Below, piece after piece: positions 16,317-24,489 of a stretch of 31,120 bases of DNA. The first letter of the stretch is position 1. Every line of letters begins with the position of its first letter. The notes beneath the pieces were generated by a model that searched no databases, had not been told where the DNA came from, and worked only from the letters and a program-made list of their open reading frames with translations. A program made the translations under genes and the position numbers. Origin of the DNA: an uncultured bacterium (GTDB lineage: Bacteria > Bacillota > Clostridia > Lachnospirales > Lachnospiraceae); assembly GCA_905215155.1 (NCBI GenBank), contig CAJMPJ010000042.1, positions 1 through 31,120 on the forward strand, given 5' to 3'.

Positions 16317-16814
16317 ATGATAAAGTACTACGACGGCGATATTTTCGCTTCTGATGCAGATATCATATGCCATCAGGTGAATTGCCAGGGCGTTTTTGAA
16401 CGGGGACTTGACGGTCAGATCAAAAAAATGTTCCCGGAGGTAGAAAAAACATATAAGATATTAACAAAACAGTGGCAGGAACAGGCCGGAGGAAAGACCG
16501 CTGAACTGCTCGGAAGGGTTTCTGCACAGCCGGTTAAGAAAGATGACCGGTGGTTTTTAATTGCCAACTTATACGGTCAGAATAATTATGGGAAAAGTGG
16601 TCTGTATACCGACTATAAGGCTCTGGAAAAAGCCGTTCAGGAGATAAGGGATTTTGTAGATGTGAGAAATAAACACGAAAAGATAGCGTTTCCATATAAA
16701 ATCGGCTGCGGCAATGCCGGAGGAGATTGGGAGATCGTGAAGGGAATCCTGGAGAGGGTTTTCGAGGGATATGAAGGAGAAGTACAGATTTGGAATCATG
16801 AAAAAATGAAATAA
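16317..16814 (+). CDS. Macro domain protein
   Basis: A 165-residue protein that is almost only a macro domain. It starts MIKYYDGDIFASDADIICHQ, with the expected Asn in HQVNCQGVFERGLDGQIKK, and the phosphate-binding loop IGCGNAGGDW near residue 135. Macro domains bind ADP-ribose or related nucleotides and some remove ADP-ribose from proteins or nucleic acid; catalysis here is not provable. TTGGAGGG lies just before the ATG at 16317. The frame is open from 16275, but that ATG overlaps the -10 box and cannot be used. Two further genes follow closely (24 bp and 35 bp gaps), a likely operon with a 5'-3' exonuclease. Confidence 0.88.
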   Translation: MIKYYDGDIFASDADIICHQVNCQGVFERGLDGQIKKMFPEVEKTYKILTKQWQEQAGGKTAELLGRVSAQPVKKDDRWFLIANLYGQNNYGKSGLYTDYKALEKAVQEIRDFVDVRNKHEKIAFPYKIGCGNAGGDWEIVKGILERVFEGYEGEVQIWNHEKMK

Positions 16815-16838
16815 GAGTTATATCCGGGAGGAATGAAC

Positions 16839-17072
16839 ATGGCAAAAGTAAGCTCATTGAGCCGCAGTATCAATACATTTTACGTGGAATGGAGTGCGCT
16901 TAACCACTACTTGTCATCCTATGAATGCGATCGGAATGGGATTGAGTATATTGGCTTCTCAGATCCGAGGGTTCAAAAGCTTTGGAAGGGATTATCCACT
17001 CAGGAACGCCGGGAGATCATGAAGCGTTCGGGTTCCAAGAATGAAACAGAATTGCTGAATTATTTCACTTGA
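16839..17072 (+). CDS. Small conserved-looking protein of unknown function (77 aa)
   Basis: Begins MAKVSSLSRSINTFYVEWSA with GGAGG 7 nt upstream of ATG 16839 (an ATG 6 bp earlier is too close to the site). Soluble, mixed charge, no cysteine cluster, one Cys. The C-terminal half (PRVQKLWKGLSTQERREIMK) looks helical. I do not recognise a family. It lies between the macro-domain and exonuclease genes with short gaps, so it is probably co-transcribed. Confidence 0.75.
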   Translation: MAKVSSLSRSINTFYVEWSALNHYLSSYECDRNGIEYIGFSDPRVQKLWKGLSTQERREIMKRSGSKNETELLNYFT

Positions 17073-17107
17073 ATCCATCACGGATCAAGGGAAGAATGGA
17101 GAATTAC

Positions 17108-18184
17108 ATGTCAGAAAGAAAATTTGTAGTAGTTGACGGATCTTCCATGCTGTCGACATGCTATTATGCGGTTTTACCCAGAGAGATTATGTTCGCCAAG
17201 ACAGAAGAGGAAAAGCAAAGGCATTATGAGAAGATCCTTCATGCTAAGGATGGAACTTATACCAATGCTATATTTGGCATGCTCAAGATGGTAGTATCTC
17301 TGATGAAAAAGCAGCAGCCAGATCATATCGCTTTTGTTTTTGATAAAACCAGGGATACCTTCCGCAGGGAATTATATGCCGATTATAAAGGGACAAGGGG
17401 TGCCACACCGGAACCTTTAAAAAATCAGTTTGTGCTGATGGAACAAATTCTGGAGGATGTTGGCTTTCAGGTGCTTTACAGCGAGCGGTATGAAGCGGAT
17501 GATTATGCAGGAAGCCTTGTTATGAAGTTCCGGGAGGAGATTCCCATGATTCTTCTGACAAAGGATCATGATTATTTGCAGCTGGTGAATAATGAATACA
17601 ATGTACGTGCCTGGATGGTCCAGTCCAGACAGGAAAAAGCAGACGAGTTGTATAAAAAATATTATTCTTTCTACGGAATATCAAAACAAGAAGTCAACCT
17701 GCCTGAAAAGGTATTTGAATATACATCGGATACTGTCTTTTACGAAGAGGGAGTAAGACCGGAACAGATTGCAGATTTAAAAGGAATACAGGGCGATACT
17801 TCAGATAATATTCCCGGAGTCAAAGGTGTGAGCAGTGCAGCTCCCATACTGCTTCGCGAATATGGTACCGTGGAGGAGATTTACCGCGTCATCCATGAAG
17901 CGGAAGCGGATAAAAAGCGTTTGAAACAATTACAGGATTTTTGGAAAAATGAATTGGGAATCTCACGTTCCCCGTATAAAGCCCTGACAAAGACCAGCGA
18001 AGAAGAATTGTGCGGAGAAAAAGCCGCTATGATGTCAAAGGAGCTGGCCACCATGAAGCTGGATATTCCCATTGATTTGGAGCTTTCTGCATTTACAGCA
18101 GAATCCTATCAGGAGGAAAAGGTCCGGGAATGGCTTTTAAAGCTTGATATTAAGGAAGCTTCCATTTTTGGAACAGGGATGTAA
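17108..18184 (+). CDS. Stand-alone 5'-3' exonuclease (PolI N-terminal/FEN-like) with insertion
   Basis: A 358-residue protein. The FEN-type metal-binding residues are visible: D10 (VVVDGSSML), D79 (FVFDKTRDTFRRELYADYKG), E129/D131/D132 (YEADDYAG), D153/D155 (LLTKDHDYLQLV) and D230/D233 (GIQGDTSDNIPGV). This nuclease class removes 5' flaps and RNA primers. Residues about 165-212 form an insertion (QSRQEKADELYKKYYSFYG and on) not in the usual PolI exonuclease domain, and the helix-hairpin-helix core GVGxKTA is altered to GVSSAAPILL. ATG 17108 has GGAG 6 nt upstream; an ATG at 17096 is a weaker alternative. It ends the macro-domain gene cluster. Confidence 0.88.
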   Translation: MSERKFVVVDGSSMLSTCYYAVLPREIMFAKTEEEKQRHYEKILHAKDGTYTNAIFGMLKMVVSLMKKQQPDHIAFVFDKTRDTFRRELYADYKGTRGATPEPLKNQFVLMEQILEDVGFQVLYSERYEADDYAGSLVMKFREEIPMILLTKDHDYLQLVNNEYNVRAWMVQSRQEKADELYKKYYSFYGISKQEVNLPEKVFEYTSDTVFYEEGVRPEQIADLKGIQGDTSDNIPGVKGVSSAAPILLREYGTVEEIYRVIHEAEADKKRLKQLQDFWKNELGISRSPYKALTKTSEEELCGEKAAMMSKELATMKLDIPIDLELSAFTAESYQEEKVREWLLKLDIKEASIFGTGM

Positions 18185-18264
18185 TGCAAAGAAAAGTATT
18201 TTTTCATAGCCTTTGGAGACACTCATAGAGAATATGCCTGATTTTAATAAAGGAGAAACCAAAC

Positions 18265-19761
18265 ATGAATAAAACTTATGAAGCTTTGAGCTCATTACTG
18301 GAAAGGACGATGGCATTGCAGACTTCCCTTGTCCTTTTTGAATGGGACAACGAAACACTGGCACCGGAAGATGCCGGTTCTTATACGTCCAGAGTAATTG
18401 GTTTGCTTTCCCAGGAGTATTACCGGAACATAACCGGTGATGAGATGGGAAAAGCCATTGAAGCCTGTGAGAAAGAGGAAGACCTTCATGATGTGCAGCG
18501 GGCGATCGTAAAAGCCGCGAAAGAGGCCAGAGAAGATTTGATCTGTATTCCGGCTAAGGAATACAGGGACAATGCCCAGTTAGTGGCAGAAGCCGGAAGA
18601 ATTTGGTCAAAGGCCAAGAAGGATGAAGACTTTGACTCTTTTGCCCCCACTCTTGAGAAGGTCATCGGTTTTAGAAAGAAATTTGCTTCTTACCGTAAAA
18701 AGGAAGGCCAAAAGCTCTACGATACGATGCTGAACGAGTTTGAGAAGGATTTTAATGAGGAACTTCTTGATGAATTTTTCAATCAGCTGAAGACGGAGAT
18801 TGTGCCTTTGTTGAAGGAAATCATGGAGAAGGGAAAAACCATTGATGATTCATTCCTCATCGGCGGTTATCCCGTAGATAAGCAGAAAAAGATGGCAGAA
18901 TTCCTGGCAGAATATGTGGGGTTTGACTTAAAAAAAGGTGTGCTATCCGTCAGTGCTCATCCTTTTACGACCAATCTCCATAACCATGATGTGAGGATCA
19001 CCACCAGCTATCACGATAAGATGGACGTTTCCATGTTTTCTGTTATCCATGAAGCCGGGCATGGTCTTTATGAACTTGGGATCAGCGATGAGATCACCCA
19101 GACACCCTTAGGACAGGGTACCTCTATGGGGATGCATGAATCCCAGTCCCGCTTTTTTGAGAACATCATTGGAAGAAACGAAGCTTTCTGGGAACCCATA
19201 TATGGGAAATTGATAGAGCTTTATCCGGATAAGTTAAAAGACATTCCGTTGAAAAAGTTTGTTGAAGCGATCAACAAGGTAGAGCCAAACCTTATCAGAA
19301 CTGAAGCAGATGAGCTTACTTACAGCCTTCATATTTTAATCCGGTATGAATTGGAAAAGATGATCATAGAGGAAGACATTGATTTAAAAGAGCTTCCAAA
19401 GCTATGGGCAGACAAATACGAAGAATATTTAGGGGTTCGTCCCCAAAAGTTTTCCGAAGGGATTCTTCAGGACATTCACTGGTCCCAAAGCTCTTTTGGT
19501 TACTTCCCGTCTTATGCACTGGGGAATGCCTTTGGAGCCCAGCTTTATTACCACATGAAAAAAGAAATGGATTTTGACGAACTTTTGCGCACAGGAAAGA
19601 TCAGTGTCATCAGGGAGTATTTACGGGAGCATGTGCACAAGTACGGAAAAATGAAAACCAGCCGGGAAATCTTAAAGGATGTGACAGGGGAAGATTTTAA
19701 TCCTGATTATTTCATTCAGTACTTAAAGGAAAAATACCGCAAGCTGTATGATTTGTCATAA
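18265..19761 (+). CDS. M32 family carboxypeptidase
   Basis: A 498-residue metalloprotease, the normal M32 length. The zinc site HEAGH (residues 262-266) and the third ligand Glu in GMHESQSRFFEN (E292) are intact, as are the family motifs HPFTTNLHNHDVRITT and IRTEADELTYSLHI. It removes C-terminal residues from peptides in the cytoplasm, most likely for peptide recycling. AAAGGAG lies 9 nt before the ATG. It appears to be a single gene, closed by a bidirectional terminator at 19790-19830. Confidence 0.95.
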   Translation: MNKTYEALSSLLERTMALQTSLVLFEWDNETLAPEDAGSYTSRVIGLLSQEYYRNITGDEMGKAIEACEKEEDLHDVQRAIVKAAKEAREDLICIPAKEYRDNAQLVAEAGRIWSKAKKDEDFDSFAPTLEKVIGFRKKFASYRKKEGQKLYDTMLNEFEKDFNEELLDEFFNQLKTEIVPLLKEIMEKGKTIDDSFLIGGYPVDKQKKMAEFLAEYVGFDLKKGVLSVSAHPFTTNLHNHDVRITTSYHDKMDVSMFSVIHEAGHGLYELGISDEITQTPLGQGTSMGMHESQSRFFENIIGRNEAFWEPIYGKLIELYPDKLKDIPLKKFVEAINKVEPNLIRTEADELTYSLHILIRYELEKMIIEEDIDLKELPKLWADKYEEYLGVRPQKFSEGILQDIHWSQSSFGYFPSYALGNAFGAQLYYHMKKEMDFDELLRTGKISVIREYLREHVHKYGKMKTSREILKDVTGEDFNPDYFIQYLKEKYRKLYDLS

Positions 19762-19789
19762 GTCCTGAAGCAACGGTCTGAAACAAACC

Positions 19790-19830
19790 AAAAACCCCAG
19801 AAGTGAACGTATTTTCACTCCTGGGGTTTT
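19790..19830. terminator. Bidirectional terminator between convergent genes
   Basis: AAAACCCCAG and CTGGGGTTTT form the outer stem, with AGTGAA/TTCACT inside. A-rich and T-rich flanks are found on both sides, so it can end both the M32 gene (plus) and the YihY gene (minus). Confidence 0.9.
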
Positions 19831-19831
19831 G

Positions 19832-20668
19832 CTATGAACCCTTTCGCTCTTTGTGGCTTTTGGAATAGTAATCATTGATCTCCGCTCCGAAGAACAGAAT
19901 ACAAATGCAGGTATAGAGCCAAAGCATCAGCAGCACAATGGCGGTAAGGCTTCCGTACATAACCGAATAATTCCCAAAATTATTAAAATAAATCGAAAAG
20001 ATAAATGAGAAGGAAATCCAGCCGGCGGTGGAGAAAACAGCCCCCGGAAGCTGCTTTGAGAACTGCTGCTTTTTAATGGGTACATAGGTATAAAGGAGTG
20101 CGAAGCAGAAGGTCAAAATGAAAATAAGCAAGGTACGGAAGGTAATGATATATTGGGTGATGCCGCCAAGTACTGGAAAATGACGGTACAGAAAACTTTG
20201 TATGGTGCCGCTAAGCACCAAGAGCACAAGGGTCAGGATACAGATGACCAAAAAAACCAAAGTGTATCCCATACAAATGATTCTGGTCATAACGTAGTTC
20301 CTTTTTTTCGGCTGGTGGAAAACCCGGTTTAAGCCCCGTTCAATGCTTAACATCCCCCGGGATGAAGACCAGATGGCAGCTACGGCACTGACGGAAAGGA
20401 CCGCTGCCGGAGTAGTGGTATAAAGATTGTCGATAACAGTCACGAGAACACTGTTCATCTCCATGGTGTTGGGAATGATTGTAATCACAAGCTGTAAGAG
20501 ATTGGCTTTGGTAATGGGGGGAATAAACTGGACCAGGGCCAGCAGGACCATCATAAATGGAAATGCTGCTATAATTGAAAAAAATGAGGCTTGGGCAGCG
20601 TAAACAGTCATTTCATCTTTGCTATATTTATCATAAATCTGTTTCCCACGCAATAAGAATCGAATCAT
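19832..20668 (-). CDS. YihY/BrkB family membrane protein
   Basis: A 278-residue protein with about six hydrophobic segments. It has the YihY features AAQASFFSIIAAFPFMMVLLA (shown to 20 residues: AAQASFFSIIAAFPFMMVLL), the SSRGMLSIERGLNRVF motif, and the late GSLTAIVLLMLWLY. The family was once called ribonuclease BN or virulence factor BrkB, but its true function is unresolved, probably an inner-membrane transporter-like protein. The start at 20668 has GGGAGG 4 nt upstream, and the frame beyond has no better site. A fair promoter lies at 20740-20768. Confidence 0.92.
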   Translation of the reverse strand: MIRFLLRGKQIYDKYSKDEMTVYAAQASFFSIIAAFPFMMVLLALVQFIPPITKANLLQLVITIIPNTMEMNSVLVTVIDNLYTTTPAAVLSVSAVAAIWSSSRGMLSIERGLNRVFHQPKKRNYVMTRIICMGYTLVFLVICILTLVLLVLSGTIQSFLYRHFPVLGGITQYIITFRTLLIFILTFCFALLYTYVPIKKQQFSKQLPGAVFSTAGWISFSFIFSIYFNNFGNYSVMYGSLTAIVLLMLWLYTCICILFFGAEINDYYSKSHKERKGS

Positions 20669-20739
20669 AATGCCTCCCTTTTCGTATTTCACTCTGCGAT
20701 TGTATGTGAGGCAGAGCAATCAGGCTTACTGCTATAAGC

Positions 20740-20768
20740 ATATTATCATGGGACAAAAAAAATATCAA
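20740..20768 (-). promoter_or_regulatory. Probable promoter of the YihY gene
   Basis: Minus strand: TTGATA (20763-20768), 17-bp spacer containing a run of eight T, TAATAT (20740-20745) with an extended -10 TG. Confidence 0.55.
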
Positions 20769-20810
20769 GGCACCCTCTTTTTGATTTTTAAAGGAAAACA
20801 AGGGAGAGAA

Positions 20811-20839
20811 TTGACAAACCAGAAGATAAACTTTAGAAT
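20811..20839 (+). promoter_or_regulatory. Sigma-A promoter of the radical SAM gene
   Basis: TTGACA (20811-20816), 17-bp spacer, TAGAAT (20834-20839). This predicts a leader of only about 15 nt, just covering the ribosome binding site. Confidence 0.85.
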
Positions 20840-20859
20840 GAATGAAGAAGGAGGGGATG

Positions 20860-21753
20860 ATGGACTACATTCCTGCAAAAAACATTGTGATTAAGACAAA
20901 CAACCCCGGCAACTGGTTTGGAATTGATTACAATATGAACATTTACAGAGGGTGCTGTCATGGCTGTATTTACTGCGACAGCCGCTCTGACTGCTACCGG
21001 ATTGATCACTTTGATACCGTAAGGGTGAAAGAAGATGCACTTCGGATCATTCGGGATGATTTAAGGCGTAAAGTAAAAAGCGGTGTTGTTGGAACTGGTT
21101 CCATGAGCGATCCCTATAATCCCTTTGAAAAAGAAATGGAGCTTACAAGACACGCATTGGAATTGATTGATGCTTTTGGCTTCGGAGCCTCCATCGCAAC
21201 AAAAAGTGCACTGTTAAAACGGGATATTGATGTGCTCTTGGGCATCAGGGAGCATTCGCCGGTCATCTGCAAAGTGACAGTAACCACAACCGATGACGGC
21301 CTGGCGAAAAAGGTTGAGCCTTATGTGTCTGTGCCCACCCAACGTCTGGAACTGATCCAGGCACTGAGCGGGAAAGGGATATTTACGGGCATTTTAATGA
21401 TGCCCATTCTTCCCTTTCTGGAAGACAATGAAGATAATATCCGGTCTATTGTAAAAGCAGCCCATGAGGTTGGCGCTGCTTTTATCTATCCGGCATTAGG
21501 TGTGACTTTGCGCAACAATCAAAGGGAATGGTATTTTGACCGCCTGCGGGAGCAGTTTCCGGAGCGTGATCTGGTGACAGAATATATGAAGCGTTACGGA
21601 AACAGCTATCAATGTCCAAGTCCCGAAAGTAAAAAGCTTTGGAGCATATTTTCAAAGGAATGCGAGCGTTATGGTATCCTGTACCGCATGCCGGATATCA
21701 TTCATTCCTATAAGAAGAATTACCAGATCACCCAGTTAAGTCTGTTTGATTAA
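20860..21753 (+). CDS. SPL-family radical SAM protein
   Basis: A 297-residue protein. The radical SAM cluster motif CxxxCxxC is C32, C36, C39 (GCCHGCIYCDSR). The following GTGSMSDPYNPFEKEMELTR (20 residues) is typical of the spore photoproduct lyase-like/Rv2578c group. True SPL repairs the spore thymine dimer, but this protein lacks enough evidence for that and is better called SPL-like. The start at 20860 is used because AGGAGG is 5 nt upstream; an adjacent ATG 3 bp earlier is too close. Its TAA overlaps the stop of the convergent LysR gene in a shared TTAA. Confidence 0.88.
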   Translation: MDYIPAKNIVIKTNNPGNWFGIDYNMNIYRGCCHGCIYCDSRSDCYRIDHFDTVRVKEDALRIIRDDLRRKVKSGVVGTGSMSDPYNPFEKEMELTRHALELIDAFGFGASIATKSALLKRDIDVLLGIREHSPVICKVTVTTTDDGLAKKVEPYVSVPTQRLELIQALSGKGIFTGILMMPILPFLEDNEDNIRSIVKAAHEVGAAFIYPALGVTLRNNQREWYFDRLREQFPERDLVTEYMKRYGNSYQCPSPESKKLWSIFSKECERYGILYRMPDIIHSYKKNYQITQLSLFD

Positions 21754-22634
21754 AAAGACATCTCTTCGCCGAAACAAGATACGAATTCCTTGGCTATGTT
21801 TGATACATAGCCATTTTTTTTATATACGGCAGCAATCCGTGTTACGGTGTCCACGGAGTCGATCTCCCGAAACACCAGACCGGTACTGTTTTCCATCTCG
21901 CTGATGGATTTTGGAACAAGGGCGATACCAAGCCCGGATTTTGCCCATTGCAGACAGGTTCTTGCATCGTCATTGCGGCAAAAAATATAAGGTTCCATTC
22001 CTATATTTTGAAATGCAGTCGATATGATTGCATCGAAACGGCGGTAATAGATCAGCGGTTTTCCGGTAAGCTCGGTCAGTTTGATTCTGCTGGTGTTTAT
22101 TTCCGGAAAAAAGAAAGGGTTACCTACCGCCATCAGCGGTTCTTCCAGGCCATAGACACATTCTAAGCCTTCCCCATAAAAAGGAGTCCGGATGACGGCA
22201 CATTCAATGATCCCGTTTTTCATTTTTTCTATCAGCTCATAGGTGTTGCCTTCTGTAATTTCAAACCGGACATTGGGATGGGATGCGCAGAATGTCTTTA
22301 AAAAATTGGTCAAGAGGTTTCCAGAGGAAGAGATAGCTCCAAGCTTTAAAACACCTTTGGCAGAGGAGGGAAAATGATGGAGCTCTTCTGTGACCGCCTC
22401 CATCATGGAAAGGATATCCTTGGCGCGGGAATAAAGAAAAGCACCGGCTTCTGTCAGCTCTGTCTTTCTGGAACCCCGCTCCAGCAGTTTTAATCCCAGT
22501 TCTTGTTCCAGAAGCATGATCTGTTTGCTTAAAGGCGGCTGAGACAGTCCCAGCTTTTTGGATGCGGCGGTAAAACTGCCGGTTTCTGCAACGGTCAAAA
22601 AATAATATAGTTGTTTTGAATTAAGTGGATTCAT
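21750..22634 (-). CDS. LysR family transcriptional regulator
   Basis: A 294-residue protein. The N-terminal winged helix-turn-helix (LYYFLTVAETGSFTAASKKL, then LSQPPLSKQIMLLEQELG) is a standard LysR domain, and residues about 90-290 form the substrate-binding effector domain (KLGAISSSGNLLTNFL, ALVPKSISEMENSTG). It is divergent from a heterodimeric ABC exporter, and LysR proteins usually control the divergent neighbour, so the exporter is its likely target. The start MNPLNSKQ (22634) is better placed relative to AAAGGATG than the ATG 9 bp upstream. The two stop codons at its 3' end overlap the radical SAM gene by 3 bp. Confidence 0.93.
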   Translation of the reverse strand: MNPLNSKQLYYFLTVAETGSFTAASKKLGLSQPPLSKQIMLLEQELGLKLLERGSRKTELTEAGAFLYSRAKDILSMMEAVTEELHHFPSSAKGVLKLGAISSSGNLLTNFLKTFCASHPNVRFEITEGNTYELIEKMKNGIIECAVIRTPFYGEGLECVYGLEEPLMAVGNPFFFPEINTSRIKLTELTGKPLIYYRRFDAIISTAFQNIGMEPYIFCRNDDARTCLQWAKSGLGIALVPKSISEMENSTGLVFREIDSVDTVTRIAAVYKKNGYVSNIAKEFVSCFGEEMSF

Positions 22635-22658
22635 TTGGCACATCCTTTATTTCATAAT

Positions 22659-22674
22659 GTATAGCGATTTATAC
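22659..22674. repeat. Small inverted repeat beside the divergent promoter
   Basis: GTATA and TATAC arms flank GCGATT, immediately next to the 35-bp palindrome. It lies over the first transcribed bases of lysR and could be an autoregulatory operator. Confidence 0.5.
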
Positions 22675-22709
22675 TTGTAATATTATACCAGAATGATATA
22701 ATATTACAA
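22675..22709. promoter_or_regulatory. Palindromic face-to-face promoter for lysR and the ABC exporter
   Basis: Perfect 13-bp arms, TTGTAATATTATA (22675-22687) and TATAATATTACAA (22697-22709), with a 9-bp centre. Each strand reads TTGTAA, 16 bp, TATAAT: plus strand -35 at 22675-22680 and -10 at 22697-22702; minus strand -35 at 22704-22709 and -10 at 22682-22687. Both promoters therefore occupy the same DNA and transcribe outward. Confidence 0.8.
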
Positions 22710-22757
22710 TGAAATATTCCAAAAGAGTATGAATTTATAAAATCGGAGGAATTTAGA

Positions 22758-24488
22758 ATGAAGGAACTCCTGAAATATCTGAAAAATTATAAGCTGGAAA
22801 GCGTCCTGGGACCGTTGTTTAAGCTCCTGGAAGCCAGCTTTGAACTTCTGGTGCCGCTTGTCATGGCCAAGGTCATTGATGTGGGCATTAAATCCCAGGA
22901 TACGTCTTATATCCTAAAGATGGGAGGGCTGCTGGTTCTTCTTGGGCTCATTGGCCTTGCAAGTGCCATAACTGCCCAGTATTTTGCGGCAAAAGCGGCA
23001 GCCGGTTTTGGAACTTCCTTGCGGAATGATCTATTTGCCCATATAAATAAACTTTCCTACCGGGAGATTGATGCCGTTGGAACAGCCACACTCATCACCA
23101 GAATGACCAGTGATGCCAATCAGGTACAGTCGGGAGTCAACATGTTCCTTCGCCTGTTTCTGCGTTCCCCCTTCGTTGTATTCGGTGCCATGATCATGGC
23201 ATTTACCATCAATTTCCGGGCAGCCATGGTCTTTGCGGTGACCATACCCATATTATCAGTGGTTATATTCGGAATTATGATTGTCAGCATGCCATTGTAC
23301 CGGAACGTTCAAAAGCAGCTGGATCAGGTCCTGCTGACAGCCAGAGAAAATCTGCTGGGGGTCCGTGTGATCCGTGCCTTTAACCGCCAGAAGGATGAGG
23401 TCCAAAGATTTGAAGAGGAGAACCGTCTTTTAGTCCGATTCCAGGTATTTGTGGGGAAAATCTCTGCTTTGATGAATCCTCTTACTTACGTGATCATTAA
23501 CCTGGGAATCATTGTTTTGATAAATACCGGGGCAGGAAGTGTGGATCGGGGAATCATCAGCCAGGGTCAAGTCGTTGCCTTGGTGAATTATATGTCTCAG
23601 ATTCTGGTGGAGCTTGTGAAACTGGCCAATTTAATCATTACCATATCAAAAGCACTGGCCTGTGCAAACCGGATCAATTCTGTGTTCCAGCAAAAACCAG
23701 GAATTGCAGATACGGTTCACACAAAGGCCACAGAAGCGCCGGAAGCACCAAAAGTATCCTTTGACCGCATGACTTTTTATTATGAGGAGGCAAAAGCTCC
23801 GGCACTCAGTGATATTTCCTTTCAGGCAAAGAAAGGGGAGACGATCGGGATCATCGGCGGCACAGGTTCCGGTAAGACCACCTTGGTAAATCTCATCCCA
23901 AGATTTTATGATGTGACAGATGGCTCTGTAAAGGTGGGCGGAACCGATGTGAGAGAGTATCCTTTAGGACAGCTTCGGGAGCTGGTGGGAATCGTTCCGC
24001 AGAAATCCGTTCTGTTTAAAGGCTCTCTTCGTGAAAACATGCAGTGGGGGAAAAAAGATGCCACCGATGAGGAAATTTACAAGGCACTTGCAATTGCGCA
24101 GGCCAAGGAATTTGTTGATGAGAAGAGAGAAGGTCTGGATTTTGTAATCCAGGCAGGAGGTAAAAATTTATCGGGAGGCCAGAGACAAAGGCTGACGATC
24201 GCAAGAGCGCTGGTGAAAGAGCCCCAAATTCTGATTATGGATGACAGTGCCTCCGCATTGGATTTTGCAACGGATGCAAGACTTAGAAAGGCGATCAAAG
24301 AGGGGACAAAAGATATGACGGTATTTATCGTTTCCCAAAGGGCCTCCACCATCAAGAATGCGGATCAGATCGTAGTTCTTGATGAAGGAAAGATGGCTGG
24401 CTGCGGAACCCACAAAGAGTTATTGCAGACCTGTGACGTTTACCGGGAAATCTGCCTGTCTCAGTTATCCGAAAAGGAGGTACAGTAA
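22758..24488 (+). CDS. ABC exporter subunit with degenerate ATP site
   Basis: A 576-residue half-transporter: six membrane helices (about residues 15-310) then an ATPase domain. Walker A GGTGSGKTT (367-375) and signature LSGGQRQR (471-478) are canonical. The catalytic Glu after Walker B is Asp (IMDDSASALD, D496) and the H-loop His is Gln (IVSQRASTI, Q527), so its own ATP site should be inactive. This matches the degenerate partner of heterodimeric type IV exporters such as TM287/288 and BmrCD. The second subunit starts 1 bp after this stop. GGAGG is 8 nt before the ATG. The exported compound is unknown; drug or peptide efflux is typical. Confidence 0.94.
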   Translation: MKELLKYLKNYKLESVLGPLFKLLEASFELLVPLVMAKVIDVGIKSQDTSYILKMGGLLVLLGLIGLASAITAQYFAAKAAAGFGTSLRNDLFAHINKLSYREIDAVGTATLITRMTSDANQVQSGVNMFLRLFLRSPFVVFGAMIMAFTINFRAAMVFAVTIPILSVVIFGIMIVSMPLYRNVQKQLDQVLLTARENLLGVRVIRAFNRQKDEVQRFEEENRLLVRFQVFVGKISALMNPLTYVIINLGIIVLINTGAGSVDRGIISQGQVVALVNYMSQILVELVKLANLIITISKALACANRINSVFQQKPGIADTVHTKATEAPEAPKVSFDRMTFYYEEAKAPALSDISFQAKKGETIGIIGGTGSGKTTLVNLIPRFYDVTDGSVKVGGTDVREYPLGQLRELVGIVPQKSVLFKGSLRENMQWGKKDATDEEIYKALAIAQAKEFVDEKREGLDFVIQAGGKNLSGGQRQRLTIARALVKEPQILIMDDSASALDFATDARLRKAIKEGTKDMTVFIVSQRASTIKNADQIVVLDEGKMAGCGTHKELLQTCDVYREICLSQLSEKEVQ

Positions 24489-24489
24489 A

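Noticed and set aside
20860..21753. Naming this gene splB (true spore photoproduct lyase)
   Set aside because: The radical SAM motif is present, but the size, N-terminus and context fit the broader SPL-like/Rv2578c group.
21750..21753. Shared TTAA forming both stop codons of convergent genes
   Set aside because: Real but a common and unremarkable arrangement for tightly packed convergent genes.
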